From BPGX01 sp035405785 (GTDB taxonomy: Bacteria > Bacteroidota > Bacteroidia > B-17B0 > Aurantibacillaceae), in NCBI GenBank assembly GCA_035405785.1, contig DAONJS010000002.1:62001-126000 (forward strand): a stretch of DNA of 64,000 bases. Reading direction: 5' to 3'. Shown here piece after piece: positions 18,870 to 28,006 of this stretch. Made by a program: the position numbers and the translations under genes. Each line of letters opens with the position of its first letter. The first letter of the stretch is position 1. The notes beneath the pieces are model-generated. The model ran no database searches. It was given only the letters and a program-made list of their open reading frames with translations, and was not told the DNA's origin.

Positions 18870-21023
18870 ATGAAAAGGACAATATTTGTTTTCCTGTTTT
18901 TTATTGGTTTATTTAATAATGTATTTTCACAATTAAATGTTAATGGTGTTCCACCAAAAGTATCTGTAAGTGCTGGAAATATGAGTTTTTGGGGAGATGT
19001 AGGGGATGTTAATTATCAACCACCGCTTACTTCACGCTATGGATTTGAATTAGCATTTACTCATCAAATAACAAAATACCTGCAATTGAATTTTAATTTT
19101 TTGTATGGCAAATTAGGAGCCAATGAAAATACATATGAAAGACACGAAAATTTTCAATCTGAAATTAGATATGGTGGTTTCAATTTATTATACGATTTTG
19201 GAAATTTTATTCCGGATAAGTTCAAAATCAGACCTTTTGTTACACTTGGAGCAGGTGGATTTGAGTTTTTAAGTAAAAAAGATTTGTTTGATAAAAATGG
19301 AAACAGATATTATTATTGGGCTGATGGATCTATTCGCAACCTTCCTGAAAATGACCCAAAAGCAAGTCAGGCCATTAGATTAGTGAGAGATTATTATTAT
19401 GAAACAGATATTCGTGAAAGTAATTTAGATGGTTATGGAAAATATCCTGAAAGATCATGGGCATTTCCTATGGGTGCGGGTGCAATAATGAAAATTACAG
19501 ACCATTTTGACTTTAAAATAGGTGCTACTTACTTTTTTACTACTACTGACTATATTGATGGTATTGCAAAAGGCGGACAAGGTATCAGAAAAGGTGATAG
19601 CAAAAAAGATAAGTGGGTATATTCTTATGTAAGTTTTCAATACGATTTGTTTATCCCCAAAAAGAAATCAGAAGAACAAGCATTGGATACTTTACCTGAT
19701 TCCTATTTTGATGGCGTTGATTGGATGGCTATTGACAGTGCAGATACAGACGGCGATGGGGTAAAAGATTGGTTTGATAAATGTCAGGGAACGCCTAAAT
19801 CGGCAAAAATTTATGCAGATGGTTGCCCCGAAGATACAGATGGAGACGGAGTTCCTGATTACAAAGATGATGAAAACCCTTCTCCAAAAGGATTTGAAGT
19901 AAATATGTATGGTGTGGCACTTACAGATGAATACTGGCAAAACTGGTATAATGAGTATTTTGACTCTACAGGAGATTTTCATATTAAGCAAGAATATATT
20001 GATAATGTAATGGCATTGAAAGATAAAAATGTTAAGAATGCGGAACAAAAAATTTATACTGTAGAATTGGCAAAGTATAAAGGAGGAGTACCTTCTGATG
20101 AAATTGCATATTTAATGAGTATTGGAGATGTTCGCTCTATGACTTTAGAAGACGGAACAACAGTCGTATATACAGCAGGACAATATGAAGATGTTCAGTT
20201 AGCAATTAAAAGAAGAGATGAATTCAGACAAGAAGGTCTAACAAAAGCCAATGTTGGTTATTTTAAAAATGACCAGTACTATTCAATGACAGATGAAGAA
20301 TTAAATAATGAAGTGAATAAACAAAAAAATAAACAAAAAGATGGTATTGCAAAAAATAATGATGGAACATCAAATAACAATAATTCTAATGGAGGAAATA
20401 ATATTTCAAACAATGTAGAAGAATTTAAAAAAGATGAAGTGATTTACCGTGTTCAATTAGGAGCATTTAGAAAACCTATATCTAAAGAAATTTTCAAAAA
20501 TGTACCCGGTGGAATAATTGAATTTAAAACAGATGATGGTTTATATAAATATGCTGGCAAAGCATTTAAAACAATGCAAGAAGCGGCTGAGTTTAGAGCA
20601 AAATTAGTTTTGATGGGATATTCAGATGCATTTGTTACAGCTTATAAAGATAGAAAGAGAATACCATTGAGCGAAGTGGGCGTTACTATGACTACAAAAG
20701 AAAAAGAAAATCTAAAAGAAAATGTAGAATTTAGTTCTATTGATAAAGGAGCTATTGTATTCAAAGTTCAATTAGGTGCATTGAAGAAGCCAGATAACAT
20801 TAAAGAATTTGAAGCTAAAACGAAAAATTTAAATGATGTTCAAAAACAAAGTACAATTTTAGGATTGTATAGATTTACAACTGGTAACTTTAATTCTTAC
20901 GAACAAGCGCAAAAATATCTCAAAGAATTGCAATCAAAAGGATTTGATGATGCATTTATTATTGCCACATTCAATAATGAACTTATTCCAGTTCAAGACG
21001 CTATTGAGTTACAAAAGATGTAG
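18870..21023 (+). CDS. Outer-membrane protein with TSP3 calcium repeats and two SPOR-like domains
   Basis: 717 residues. A signal peptide (to about NVFSQ) is followed by an N-terminal beta-barrel-like region of about 240 residues. Two thrombospondin type 3 repeats follow near residues 290-330 (DTDGDGVKDWFDKC, DTDGDGVPDYKDD). A linker rich in Asn, Lys and Gly leads to two SPOR-like units near residues 525-605 and 628-710, each starting with a VQLGA motif. The plan resembles OmpA-type envelope proteins with peptidoglycan-binding SPOR domains in place of the OmpA domain. It may link the outer membrane to the cell wall. The stop codon is TAG. Confidence 0.85.
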   Translation: MKRTIFVFLFFIGLFNNVFSQLNVNGVPPKVSVSAGNMSFWGDVGDVNYQPPLTSRYGFELAFTHQITKYLQLNFNFLYGKLGANENTYERHENFQSEIRYGGFNLLYDFGNFIPDKFKIRPFVTLGAGGFEFLSKKDLFDKNGNRYYYWADGSIRNLPENDPKASQAIRLVRDYYYETDIRESNLDGYGKYPERSWAFPMGAGAIMKITDHFDFKIGATYFFTTTDYIDGIAKGGQGIRKGDSKKDKWVYSYVSFQYDLFIPKKKSEEQALDTLPDSYFDGVDWMAIDSADTDGDGVKDWFDKCQGTPKSAKIYADGCPEDTDGDGVPDYKDDENPSPKGFEVNMYGVALTDEYWQNWYNEYFDSTGDFHIKQEYIDNVMALKDKNVKNAEQKIYTVELAKYKGGVPSDEIAYLMSIGDVRSMTLEDGTTVVYTAGQYEDVQLAIKRRDEFRQEGLTKANVGYFKNDQYYSMTDEELNNEVNKQKNKQKDGIAKNNDGTSNNNNSNGGNNISNNVEEFKKDEVIYRVQLGAFRKPISKEIFKNVPGGIIEFKTDDGLYKYAGKAFKTMQEAAEFRAKLVLMGYSDAFVTAYKDRKRIPLSEVGVTMTTKEKENLKENVEFSSIDKGAIVFKVQLGALKKPDNIKEFEAKTKNLNDVQKQSTILGLYRFTTGNFNSYEQAQKYLKELQSKGFDDAFIIATFNNELIPVQDAIELQKM

Positions 21024-21095
21024 TATAAGGCAAATTTAGGGAATACTTTGTGAGATTATTATAGAGATTAAAATTGTTATTATTATTCATGAAAG

Positions 21096-21216
21096 AATAT
21101 TTTTCACTCAAAGAACGCCAAGAATTTAATAATGAACAAAAAGAAATTTTAATCTTGGCGTGCTTGGTGTGCTCTTATTTTGCGGACTTTACGTGAAATT
21201 GTATCTTTTAATGATT
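21096..21216. repeat. Dispersed hairpin element (copy 1 of 2)
   Basis: Opens with AATATTTTTCAC and closes with TTTGCGGACTTTACGTGAAA plus GTATC. The ends are inverted relative to each other (TTTCAC against GTGAAA). A second copy with the same ends lies at 59358-59482. Confidence 0.7.
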
Positions 21217-21257
21217 TTAACCATCTGAATATTAGCAAAAATCTTTAACCAAAAACA

Positions 21258-21288
21258 AAAAAGGTTCCTCATTATGAAGAACCTTTTT
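21258..21288 (-). terminator. Rho-independent terminator after the FKBP gene
   Basis: A perfect 10-bp stem AAAAAGGTTC/GAACCTTTTT with an 11-base loop lies 24 bases past the stop of the minus-strand FKBP gene and gives a U-run on that strand. It could work in both directions. Confidence 0.8.
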
Positions 21289-21311
21289 AATATCAGATAT
21301 GTTTCTAATAA

Positions 21312-21833
21312 TTAGTGGTGATGACTTTCGTTGCCTGTAATTCCGTGTGCATGACCATGCGTTAATTCTTCTGGAGTAGCTTCTCTAACTGATTTGATAG
21401 TGCCTGTAAAATGTAAATCATAATCGGCAAGAGGATGATTGAAATCCATTGTAACATGTTCTAATCCTACTTCTAAAACTTTTCCAATCAATTCATTACC
21501 TTCTTTGTCATACATTGGAACATTATTACCAACTTTGATGTTTTCACTATCAAATTCTCCATCTCTTACAAAAATAGTTTTATCTAATTTTACTACATAA
21601 TCTGCCTGATGTGATCCATAAGCGTTTTCTGCAGATATAGTAAAATCAAATGAATCACCTTCTGATTTACCTTCTAAATTTTTTTCAAAATCAGGAATTA
21701 CTTGCTGGCTACCAAATAGGAACACAAAAGGATGTTCTGGAGATGTTTCTTCTACGAAGATTTCTGGCTCATTGCCTTTCTTTGCACTTAATTTGTAGTT
21801 GACAGCAACTACTTTGTTGTTTTCTACTTTCAT
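21312..21833 (-). CDS. SlyD-like FKBP-type peptidyl-prolyl isomerase
   Basis: 173 residues. The FKBP domain is split by an insert-in-flap domain, as in SlyD: FVFLFGSQQVIPDFEKNLEGK, then AENAYGSHQADYV, the flap, and FNHPLADYDLHFTGTI. The tail is histidine-rich (HGHAHG, then HHH at the end), as in nickel-binding SlyD. It acts as a cytoplasmic prolyl isomerase and chaperone, with metal binding inferred from the tail. A strong terminator follows. Confidence 0.92.
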   Translation of the reverse strand: MKVENNKVVAVNYKLSAKKGNEPEIFVEETSPEHPFVFLFGSQQVIPDFEKNLEGKSEGDSFDFTISAENAYGSHQADYVVKLDKTIFVRDGEFDSENIKVGNNVPMYDKEGNELIGKVLEVGLEHVTMDFNHPLADYDLHFTGTIKSVREATPEELTHGHAHGITGNESHHH

Positions 21834-21866
21834 TGTTTGTTGTTTTTTATTGGTTATTGATGATTT

Positions 21867-23420
21867 TTATAGTTCAAATTTTATGCCTTGAGCTAATGGC
21901 AGTTGATTTCCATAGTTTATAGTGACGGTTTGTCTTCTCATATATGCTTTCCATGAATCTGATCCACTTTCTCTTCCGCCTCCTGTTTCCTTTTCTCCTC
22001 CAAATGCTCCGCCAATCTCTGCTCCAGAAGTTCCGATATTAACATTCGCAATACCGCAATCACTACCATTAACAGATAAAAACTGTTCAACTTCTTTTAA
22101 ATTTAATGACATTATAGCAGACGATAAACCTTGTGGAACACCATTTTGAATTTCAATAGCTTCTTCAAGTGTTTTGTATTTCATTAAATATAAAATAGGA
22201 GCAAAAGTTTCTTCGTGAACAATTTTCATATCTGGTGTAACTTCTGCAATGCATGGTTTTACATAACATTCGCTTTCGTATCCTGGTCCTTCAAGAACAC
22301 CACCTGGTACAACCATTTTTCCACCAAGTGCAATAACTTGTTCAATAGCATTGAGGTATTTTTTTACAGCATCTTTATCAATAAGTGGGCCAACATGATT
22401 TTGAGGATTTAATGGATTTCCAATTTTCAATTGTTTATATGCATTTACTAATCTGTTTTTTACATCGTTATAAATACTTTCGTGAATGATTAGACGACGA
22501 GTAGTGGTGCATCTTTGTCCTGCAGTTCCTACAGCCCCAAATACTATTGCAGGAATAGCCAAATCTAAATCAGCAGAAGGTGTTACAATAATAGCATTAT
22601 TTCCACCTAATTCTAAAATAGTTTTTCCAAAGCGTGCCGCTACCTTTTGTCCTATTTCTCTACCCATTGCGGTTGAACCAGTAGCACTGATAAGTGGAAC
22701 ATTATGGTCATTGACAAGTAAATCGCCTATTTTTCTATCGCAAACAATAAGCGAAGAAATACCTTCTGGAAGATTGTTTTCATTAGCCACTTCATTCCAG
22801 ATATTTTGGACAGCTACTGCAGAAATAGGAGTTTTGCTGGACGGTTTCCAAATACAAACATCTCCACAAACTGCTGCTATTGCAAAATTCCAACTCCATA
22901 CTGCAACTGGAAAATTAAAAGATGTGATAATACCAACTACTCCCAATGGATGCCATTGTTCATACATTCTATGATTTGGTCTCTCACTTTGTATTGTTAA
23001 ACCATACAACTGGCGAGATAAACCTACTGCAAAGTCGCATATATCAATCATTTCCTGTACTTCACCATATCCTTCCTGTAGCGATTTACCCATTTCATAA
23101 GAAACTAACTTTCCTAAATCTGTTTTTCTTTCTCTTAATTTATTACCAAATTGACGAATTATCTCACCTCTTTTCGGAGCAGGCATATTTCTCCAAAAAA
23201 CAAAAGCTTCTAAAGCAGTTTTGATAACTTTATTGTATTCTTCTAATGATGTTGTGGTAACTTTACTAATGAGTTTGCCATCTACAGGGCTATAAGATTC
23301 TAAATGTTTGCCATTTCCGAACCAATTTTTACCTGTACTAACACCATAATTAGTTGATTTAATGTGAAGATTTTGAAGAACCTTTTCAATGTCAAGATTT
23401 GAGGAAACAAGAGTGCTCAT
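21867..23420 (-). CDS. amaB: ALDH7-type aldehyde dehydrogenase (aminoadipate semialdehyde dehydrogenase-like)
   Basis: 517 residues, the length of the antiquitin/ALDH7 group. The catalytic cysteine lies in GTAGQRCTTTRRL, the general base in LELGGNNAI, and the cofactor region in ITSFNFPVAVWSWN. The group oxidises alpha-aminoadipate semialdehyde (as piperideine-6-carboxylate) in lysine catabolism. That substrate is inferred from family resemblance; no lysine aminotransferase is nearby. The symbol follows the bacterial name for this activity. Confidence 0.85.
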   Translation of the reverse strand: MSTLVSSNLDIEKVLQNLHIKSTNYGVSTGKNWFGNGKHLESYSPVDGKLISKVTTTSLEEYNKVIKTALEAFVFWRNMPAPKRGEIIRQFGNKLRERKTDLGKLVSYEMGKSLQEGYGEVQEMIDICDFAVGLSRQLYGLTIQSERPNHRMYEQWHPLGVVGIITSFNFPVAVWSWNFAIAAVCGDVCIWKPSSKTPISAVAVQNIWNEVANENNLPEGISSLIVCDRKIGDLLVNDHNVPLISATGSTAMGREIGQKVAARFGKTILELGGNNAIIVTPSADLDLAIPAIVFGAVGTAGQRCTTTRRLIIHESIYNDVKNRLVNAYKQLKIGNPLNPQNHVGPLIDKDAVKKYLNAIEQVIALGGKMVVPGGVLEGPGYESECYVKPCIAEVTPDMKIVHEETFAPILYLMKYKTLEEAIEIQNGVPQGLSSAIMSLNLKEVEQFLSVNGSDCGIANVNIGTSGAEIGGAFGGEKETGGGRESGSDSWKAYMRRQTVTINYGNQLPLAQGIKFEL

Positions 23421-23470
23421 AGGTCAAAATTTTTTGGCAAATGTAGGTTTATTATTTTCAATTTCCAATT

Positions 23471-24937
23471 TTAATTATTGGAATGTGTGTATGTTTTTGA
23501 TTTTGTGGATATTTTAAAAGTATTAAAACAAGAAAGGGCATCGGCAACTAAAAAAGCACTACCAAAAATAAGAATACAATCTTTTTTAGAAGCATTAGAT
23601 AAAGCGGCATTTATGGCCATACATACATTATTAAATGGAGTAGATTTTAATTTTAAAGTTTTAAATTTTGAAAACAACTCATCAACTGGCATTGAACGAG
23701 GAACTGATGCCTGCGTTACATAATATTCAGATTTTTTGGGTAATAAATTTAATATCTCATTCACTTCTTTATCTTTTACTACTCCAAAAACAATGTGTAA
23801 ATTTTGATAATTATGATGTTTGAGTTGTTGAAGAGCAGAGAGAATACCAGGTTTATTATGTGCAATATCTAAAATTATTAAAGGATTTTGTTGAATAATT
23901 TCCCATCTTCCTCTAAAACCTGTTATTTGAGGTGTTTGATTGATAGCGGAATGGATTTTATTTTGAGATAGTTTCCATTCCAATGCTTTCATTATTTCAC
24001 AAGCAGCAAGCACACATCTGATATTTTTAATTTGATATTGTGCGGATAATTTACTTTTGAGTTTAAACTCTTTATTTTTAGATTTATCTAAATTATTATT
24101 TAGATTATTAAATATTTTTAAGTTATATTTATCTAAATTTATATTTAGATATGTTTTATTAAATAATTTAGATTTATCTAAAATTATATTTAGATAAATA
24201 TAATTATACTTGTAAGATACATCTAAAATATTGTTCTTGAATGCAGATTTTTCAATTTTTATTAAATCTTGGGCGTAAAAGAGTGGAGCAGAGCATTCTT
24301 CGGCTTTTTGCTCAAAAACATCTTTTATTTCCTTTTGATATTCTGAAATTAATATAGGAACATTTGGTTTAATAATTCCGGCTTTTTCAAATGCAATTTT
24401 TTCTAATGTATCGCCTAAAAATTGTTTGTGGTCTTCTCCAATATTAGTAATGATGCTTAATTCAGGAATGACAACATTTGTGGAATCTAATCTGCCACCC
24501 ATTCCGGTTTCTAAAATAACAATATCTACTTTTTTATCTAAAAAATATTGAAAGGCAAGAGCAGTAGTCCATTCAAAGAAAGATGGACGCACTTCATCAA
24601 ACAATGGTTTATATTGGTTTACAAATTTTGTAATATATTGTTTAGAAATCATTTGACCATTTACTCTAATTCTTTCTCTAAAATCAATGAGATGTGGAGA
24701 TGTAAAGAGACCAGTTTTATAGCCATTTTTTTGAAAAATTGCGGCGAGCATATTTGAAACCGAACCTTTTCCATTAGTGCCAGCAATGTGAATGAATTTT
24801 AATTTTTTCTCTGGATGATTAAGTTTTTCACAAAGTTGCTGTATATTTGATAAATCTGCTTTATACGCCGCAGCACCAATTCTTTGAAACATTGGTAATT
24901 GAGAATAGAGATATTGAAGTACTTCGGAGTAGGTCAT
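23471..24937 (-). CDS. folC: Dihydrofolate synthase/folylpolyglutamate synthase with repeat insertion
   Basis: 488 residues from the ATG at 24937 (MTYSEVLQYL); an upstream TTG would add five residues. The Mur-ligase-type P-loop is IAGTNGKGSVSNM, and the folate-family motifs FTSPHLIDFRERIRVNG and LETGMGGRLDSTNV follow. The C-terminal domain has ILDIAHNKPG. It adds glutamate to dihydropteroate and to folates. About 50 extra residues, near 236-290, consist of three 15-residue repeats with the core LNxxLDK, sitting just before AQYQIKNIRCVLAA, where other FolC proteins have a short loop. The frame is kept throughout. Confidence 0.93.
   Translation of the reverse strand: MTYSEVLQYLYSQLPMFQRIGAAAYKADLSNIQQLCEKLNHPEKKLKFIHIAGTNGKGSVSNMLAAIFQKNGYKTGLFTSPHLIDFRERIRVNGQMISKQYITKFVNQYKPLFDEVRPSFFEWTTALAFQYFLDKKVDIVILETGMGGRLDSTNVVIPELSIITNIGEDHKQFLGDTLEKIAFEKAGIIKPNVPILISEYQKEIKDVFEQKAEECSAPLFYAQDLIKIEKSAFKNNILDVSYKYNYIYLNIILDKSKLFNKTYLNINLDKYNLKIFNNLNNNLDKSKNKEFKLKSKLSAQYQIKNIRCVLAACEIMKALEWKLSQNKIHSAINQTPQITGFRGRWEIIQQNPLIILDIAHNKPGILSALQQLKHHNYQNLHIVFGVVKDKEVNEILNLLPKKSEYYVTQASVPRSMPVDELFSKFKTLKLKSTPFNNVCMAINAALSNASKKDCILIFGSAFLVADALSCFNTFKISTKSKTYTHSNN
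24072..24206. repeat. 45-bp palindromic tandem repeat inside folC
   Basis: Three units spaced exactly 45 bases apart, with ATCTAAA at 24086, 24131 and 24176. Each holds an internal palindrome ATCTAAAT-n-ATTTAGAT. Because 45 is a multiple of three, each unit adds 15 residues in frame. Confidence 0.85.
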
Positions 24938-25143
24938 ATTTTTTATTTGCAAAAATGGGAAAAAATTGGATTAGTTTTAAGTTTTGAGTGTTTAGTTTTT
25001 AGTTAATTGATTAAATATTTTCTTTAACTCAAAACTCATAAATAATTTTGAAACAATGAAACTTTACTTATTGTGGTATAGTAAAACTTAGTAGAAACAA
25101 TTAAGACAAGAAAAAGATATTTCTTATTAGTTACTTATAAATA

Positions 25144-25656
25144 CTATTTATTTAACTCATTCTTTACAAAATTAATAACTTCCTTAAAAAATTTATTAAG
25201 ATTGGAATAAATAGAACCTGTTTGAACATTATAAACAAGGTATTTACTAATTTCACGAAGATAATTTTCATTTAATTTAAAACGTATTACATTATTTGAA
25301 TCATCCAATTCAGGATAGCAAAAAACATTATTTTCATTTATTTTTAATTTATAGTTTTTAATTTTTTTATATATAGCATTATATATTTGCTCACATCTTT
25401 CTTTACTAAACTCTAACCAAATTGATGAACCTTCATCTTCATAGTAAACTCCAATCCAAGGATAATAATTTTCATCAGAATTAAAATTTAGTTTAAAGTA
25501 GAAACCAATACGAAGTTGGGTTATAACTTCGTTACTGCTAATAATTTCAGATTTATAATTATCATTGAAATTTTCTGTATTAAATTCATATCCTTTCCAA
25601 TCAATTATATTTTTTATAGTTTTCAAAATATACAATGGATTATTTTTTATTTCCAT
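25144..25656 (-). CDS. Protein of unknown function
   Basis: 170 residues, soluble, rich in Asn, Lys, Ile and Tyr. It begins MEIKNNPLYILKTIKNIIDW and has a middle beta-rich part (IGFYFKLNF, YYPWIGVYYEDEG) and a helical C-terminus. I do not recognise it. Its start context, ATATATGGAAA, is shared with the genes starting at 57907 and 62897. Codon use is even more A/T-biased than its neighbours. It stands alone between folC and the tonB operon. Confidence 0.6.
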   Translation of the reverse strand: MEIKNNPLYILKTIKNIIDWKGYEFNTENFNDNYKSEIISSNEVITQLRIGFYFKLNFNSDENYYPWIGVYYEDEGSSIWLEFSKERCEQIYNAIYKKIKNYKLKINENNVFCYPELDDSNNVIRFKLNENYLREISKYLVYNVQTGSIYSNLNKFFKEVINFVKNELNK

Positions 25657-25711
25657 ATATTTATTATTTTAATTATTCCCAAAATTTAATTGTTAATAAA
25701 AAAATAAATAT

Positions 25712-26551
25712 CTATTTAAACGAAAACACAATAGTTATACTTCCTTTTTGTTCTTCGTATTGGGCGTTTGGAGTGAATTCTAATTGGAGGGCAAATTGTC
25801 TGGCTTTGGCTTTTAAGATAGTGCTTGTAGTGGTAGTGCCACGACCATTTGGGTCGGCTTCTATCACTTTGCCGTTTTTATCTACTTTTATTTCTACTAC
25901 AACAATACCTTCTTCTTTAGCATCGGAGGGTAGGGGAGGAGCATATTTTAAAGACCTGCCTTTTAAATCAAATCCAAATGGGGCTTTGCCAGTACCAGTG
26001 CCACTTCCATTTGAATTGCCATCTGGATTATTTCCTGTTCCGCCCTTTCCATTAGTAAAAGGATTTCCGTTTGGTTCACCTTCATTGCCTGAATTTCCTG
26101 AGTTTCCATCGCCACCACCTTTTCCTTTGTTTTTTGCAAATTTTTCTGCTAATAATTCTGCGGCTGTTTTTTCTTTTGGTTTTACTTCTTCAGTAGGATG
26201 AATGATAGTTGTTTGTTGTTTTATTTCAATAGGTTTATTTGATGTTTGGACATTTTCACCTTGTTCGGATGTGTAAGTGGGATCTTCGGTTTTATTTTCG
26301 GGAGTTGGAGTATTTTCTTTTACAACAACATTTGTAGCTTCACCCATTGTATTTTCTTCTACATTTCCAGTTCCTGCATTGTAAATACCATAATTAATCT
26401 CCATTCCGCCACTACTTGCAGATTCTGGGAAAGGAGGGATAGGCGTAATAAGTTTAATAAGAAACAATATTAAAATAATAATACCAAGCGATAAAATAGC
26501 AGATATAAAAGCAATTGGATTAAATGAATTATTTTCGTTGATGGAATACAT
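25712..26551 (-). CDS. TonB-type energy transducer
   Basis: 279 residues. One N-terminal membrane helix (about 12-36) is followed by a long linker and a TonB C-terminal domain (VVVEIKVDKNGKVIEA, then LEFTPNAQYEEQKGSITIVFSF). The linker is rich in Gly and Asn rather than the usual Pro/Lys repeats. It should span the periplasm and pass proton-motive energy to outer-membrane receptors. It is the last gene of exbB-exbD-tonB, 3 bases after exbD. A long open frame on the opposite strand is its shadow. Confidence 0.9.
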   Translation of the reverse strand: MYSINENNSFNPIAFISAILSLGIIILILFLIKLITPIPPFPESASSGGMEINYGIYNAGTGNVEENTMGEATNVVVKENTPTPENKTEDPTYTSEQGENVQTSNKPIEIKQQTTIIHPTEEVKPKEKTAAELLAEKFAKNKGKGGGDGNSGNSGNEGEPNGNPFTNGKGGTGNNPDGNSNGSGTGTGKAPFGFDLKGRSLKYAPPLPSDAKEEGIVVVEIKVDKNGKVIEADPNGRGTTTTSTILKAKARQFALQLEFTPNAQYEEQKGSITIVFSFK

Positions 26552-26554
26552 AAC

Positions 26555-26968
26555 TTATTTAGTATTTGCAGGAGCAGTGGCAATTATCATTTTGCATTTT
26601 GCACGGTCGCCAATTTGCATTACATCTATAAAATCCTGATACAACAAATCTTTGTCTATATGAAGAATAACAGTAGGTTCTGCCATTCCCTGAGTTTTTT
26701 CTATAATTACATTTTCTAAATCAGAAAAATTCACTTCTTTTGTATTGATGAAATAACGTCTGTCTTTTGTAACTGAAAGATGAATAGGTTTTTTACTATT
26801 ATCAATTGGTCTATTGGCTTTGGAATTTGGTAAATTTACTTTAATAGCATTGGGACTCACCATTGTAGAAAGGATGAGGAAAAAGAGCAGTAAAAAAAAC
26901 ATAATATCATTTAGTGAGTCGGTGCTCACTTCTGCTTCTCTGTGAGATTTTTTTCTGAGTCGGCTCAT
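26555..26968 (-). CDS. exbD: ExbD/TolR biopolymer transport protein
   Basis: 137 residues. One N-terminal membrane helix is preceded by the conserved aspartate in STDSLNDIMFFLLLFFLI, and a periplasmic ExbD/TolR domain follows (LHIDKDLLYQDFIDVMQIG). It is part of the proton-driven ExbB-ExbD-TonB motor. Its ATG overlaps the exbB stop by one base (TAATG), so translation is coupled. Confidence 0.93.
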   Translation of the reverse strand: MSRLRKKSHREAEVSTDSLNDIMFFLLLFFLILSTMVSPNAIKVNLPNSKANRPIDNSKKPIHLSVTKDRRYFINTKEVNFSDLENVIIEKTQGMAEPTVILHIDKDLLYQDFIDVMQIGDRAKCKMIIATAPANTK

Positions 26969-27672
26969 TAGTTTTCAGTTTGATTTAATGTTTCTAAAAA
27001 TTGTAATTGTGTTTCTTCTAAATAACGAGCGGCTTTGTCAATTTTAGCATTTAACCAGTGATATAGAATAAATGCAATAATACCAATAGCAAGACCCGTT
27101 GCGGAAGAAATCATTTTTTGATACAAACCAGTAGAAATCACTTCAATTTCAACAGTTTTTGCAAGAGAGATGTCGTAGAAAATAACAATCACACCAATGA
27201 TAGTTCCAATAAATCCGAACATTGGAGCAATTCTTCCAATGATATTTAATACACTCATATTTTTTTCCATATAACTTAAAGATAAAGCGGCAGATAAATC
27301 CATTGCTTCTTTTATTTCTGTTTCTGGTTTTCCAATTCTTTCTAATCCTTGTTTAATCATCAATGCTTGTGGAGTGTTTGTTTTATCACATAAACTAATT
27401 GCAGAAGCAATATCACCTTTTTTAATAAATTCCTGGATGGTAAAGATAAATTGCTTATCAAATTTAGAATTTTTTGAAATAAAAATAAGTCGTTCAACAA
27501 AAAAATAAATGACTGCTAAAAATAATATGGCAAGAGGAATTAAAATAGGACCACCTTTTAATAACATTTCAAAAAGTGTAATTTCATCTTGTTTTTGTTC
27601 CATTATTGAGGATATTGGTTGTGCAACGGATTTTAATGTGTCAGTGCTTGCTTGTAAAATGAATAAAAACAT
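26968..27672 (-). CDS. exbB: ExbB/MotA/TolQ proton channel protein
   Basis: 234 residues with three membrane helices (about 38-58, 145-167, 185-205). The MotA/TolQ signature runs through LNIIGRIAPMFGFIGTIIGV and the following SSATGLAIGIIAF. It forms the proton channel of the TonB motor. It is the first gene of a three-gene operon. The start MFLFILQAS is the first ATG of the frame. Confidence 0.93.
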   Translation of the reverse strand: MFLFILQASTDTLKSVAQPISSIMEQKQDEITLFEMLLKGGPILIPLAILFLAVIYFFVERLIFISKNSKFDKQFIFTIQEFIKKGDIASAISLCDKTNTPQALMIKQGLERIGKPETEIKEAMDLSAALSLSYMEKNMSVLNIIGRIAPMFGFIGTIIGVIVIFYDISLAKTVEIEVISTGLYQKMISSATGLAIGIIAFILYHWLNAKIDKAARYLEETQLQFLETLNQTEN

Positions 27673-27980
27673 ATTTAAAATTTTTGCGTAAAGTTAGTTT
27701 ATGAAATCTTAAAGTGCATCGTATATTTTAATTAAATTTCAACAAGTTGATGTGGATAAACTTATGAATATAATGAATAGACATAAATGGAGTTACAAGA
27801 TAATTAAAGTGAATAGTTTTGAGTGCCGACGCTTGCGGTCGGCATGCTGACATTTTTCTTTAGGATTTTTAGTTTTGAGTTCCGATGGGCACTGTCGTTA
27901 TGCTGATATAATTCTATAATATTTTGAGTTATTTAAATACAACTTATAACTAAAAACTCATAACTAAAAACTATTATAGT
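27673..27980. repeat. Gap with heptads and a short palindromic repeat
   Basis: Between divergent exbB and the Fic gene. From about 27815 it holds heptad-style units (TTTTGAG, TTTTTAG, ACTAAAA). It also holds part of the GCCGACG...CGTCGGC-type family: GACGCTTGCGGTCGGCATGC at 27837-27856, with a further fragment near 27893. I see no gene in it. Confidence 0.65.
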
Positions 27981-27988
27981 TACTTTTG
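27981..27988 (+). promoter_or_regulatory. -7 element before the Fic gene
   Basis: TACTTTTG, 18 bases before the ATG at 28007. It rules out the TTG at 27986 as a start. No -33 element is seen, since heptads fill that position. Confidence 0.5.
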
Positions 27989-28006
27989 TGGCATTATAAA
28001 TTAAAA

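Noticed and set aside
24072..24206. Possible CRISPR array in folC
   Set aside because: The 45-bp units have no unique spacers, lie in frame inside a gene, and no cas genes are present.
25635..26201. 188-residue plus-strand open frame
   Set aside because: It is antisense to the Gly/Asn-rich linker of tonB; the low-complexity Pro/Phe protein is a shadow.
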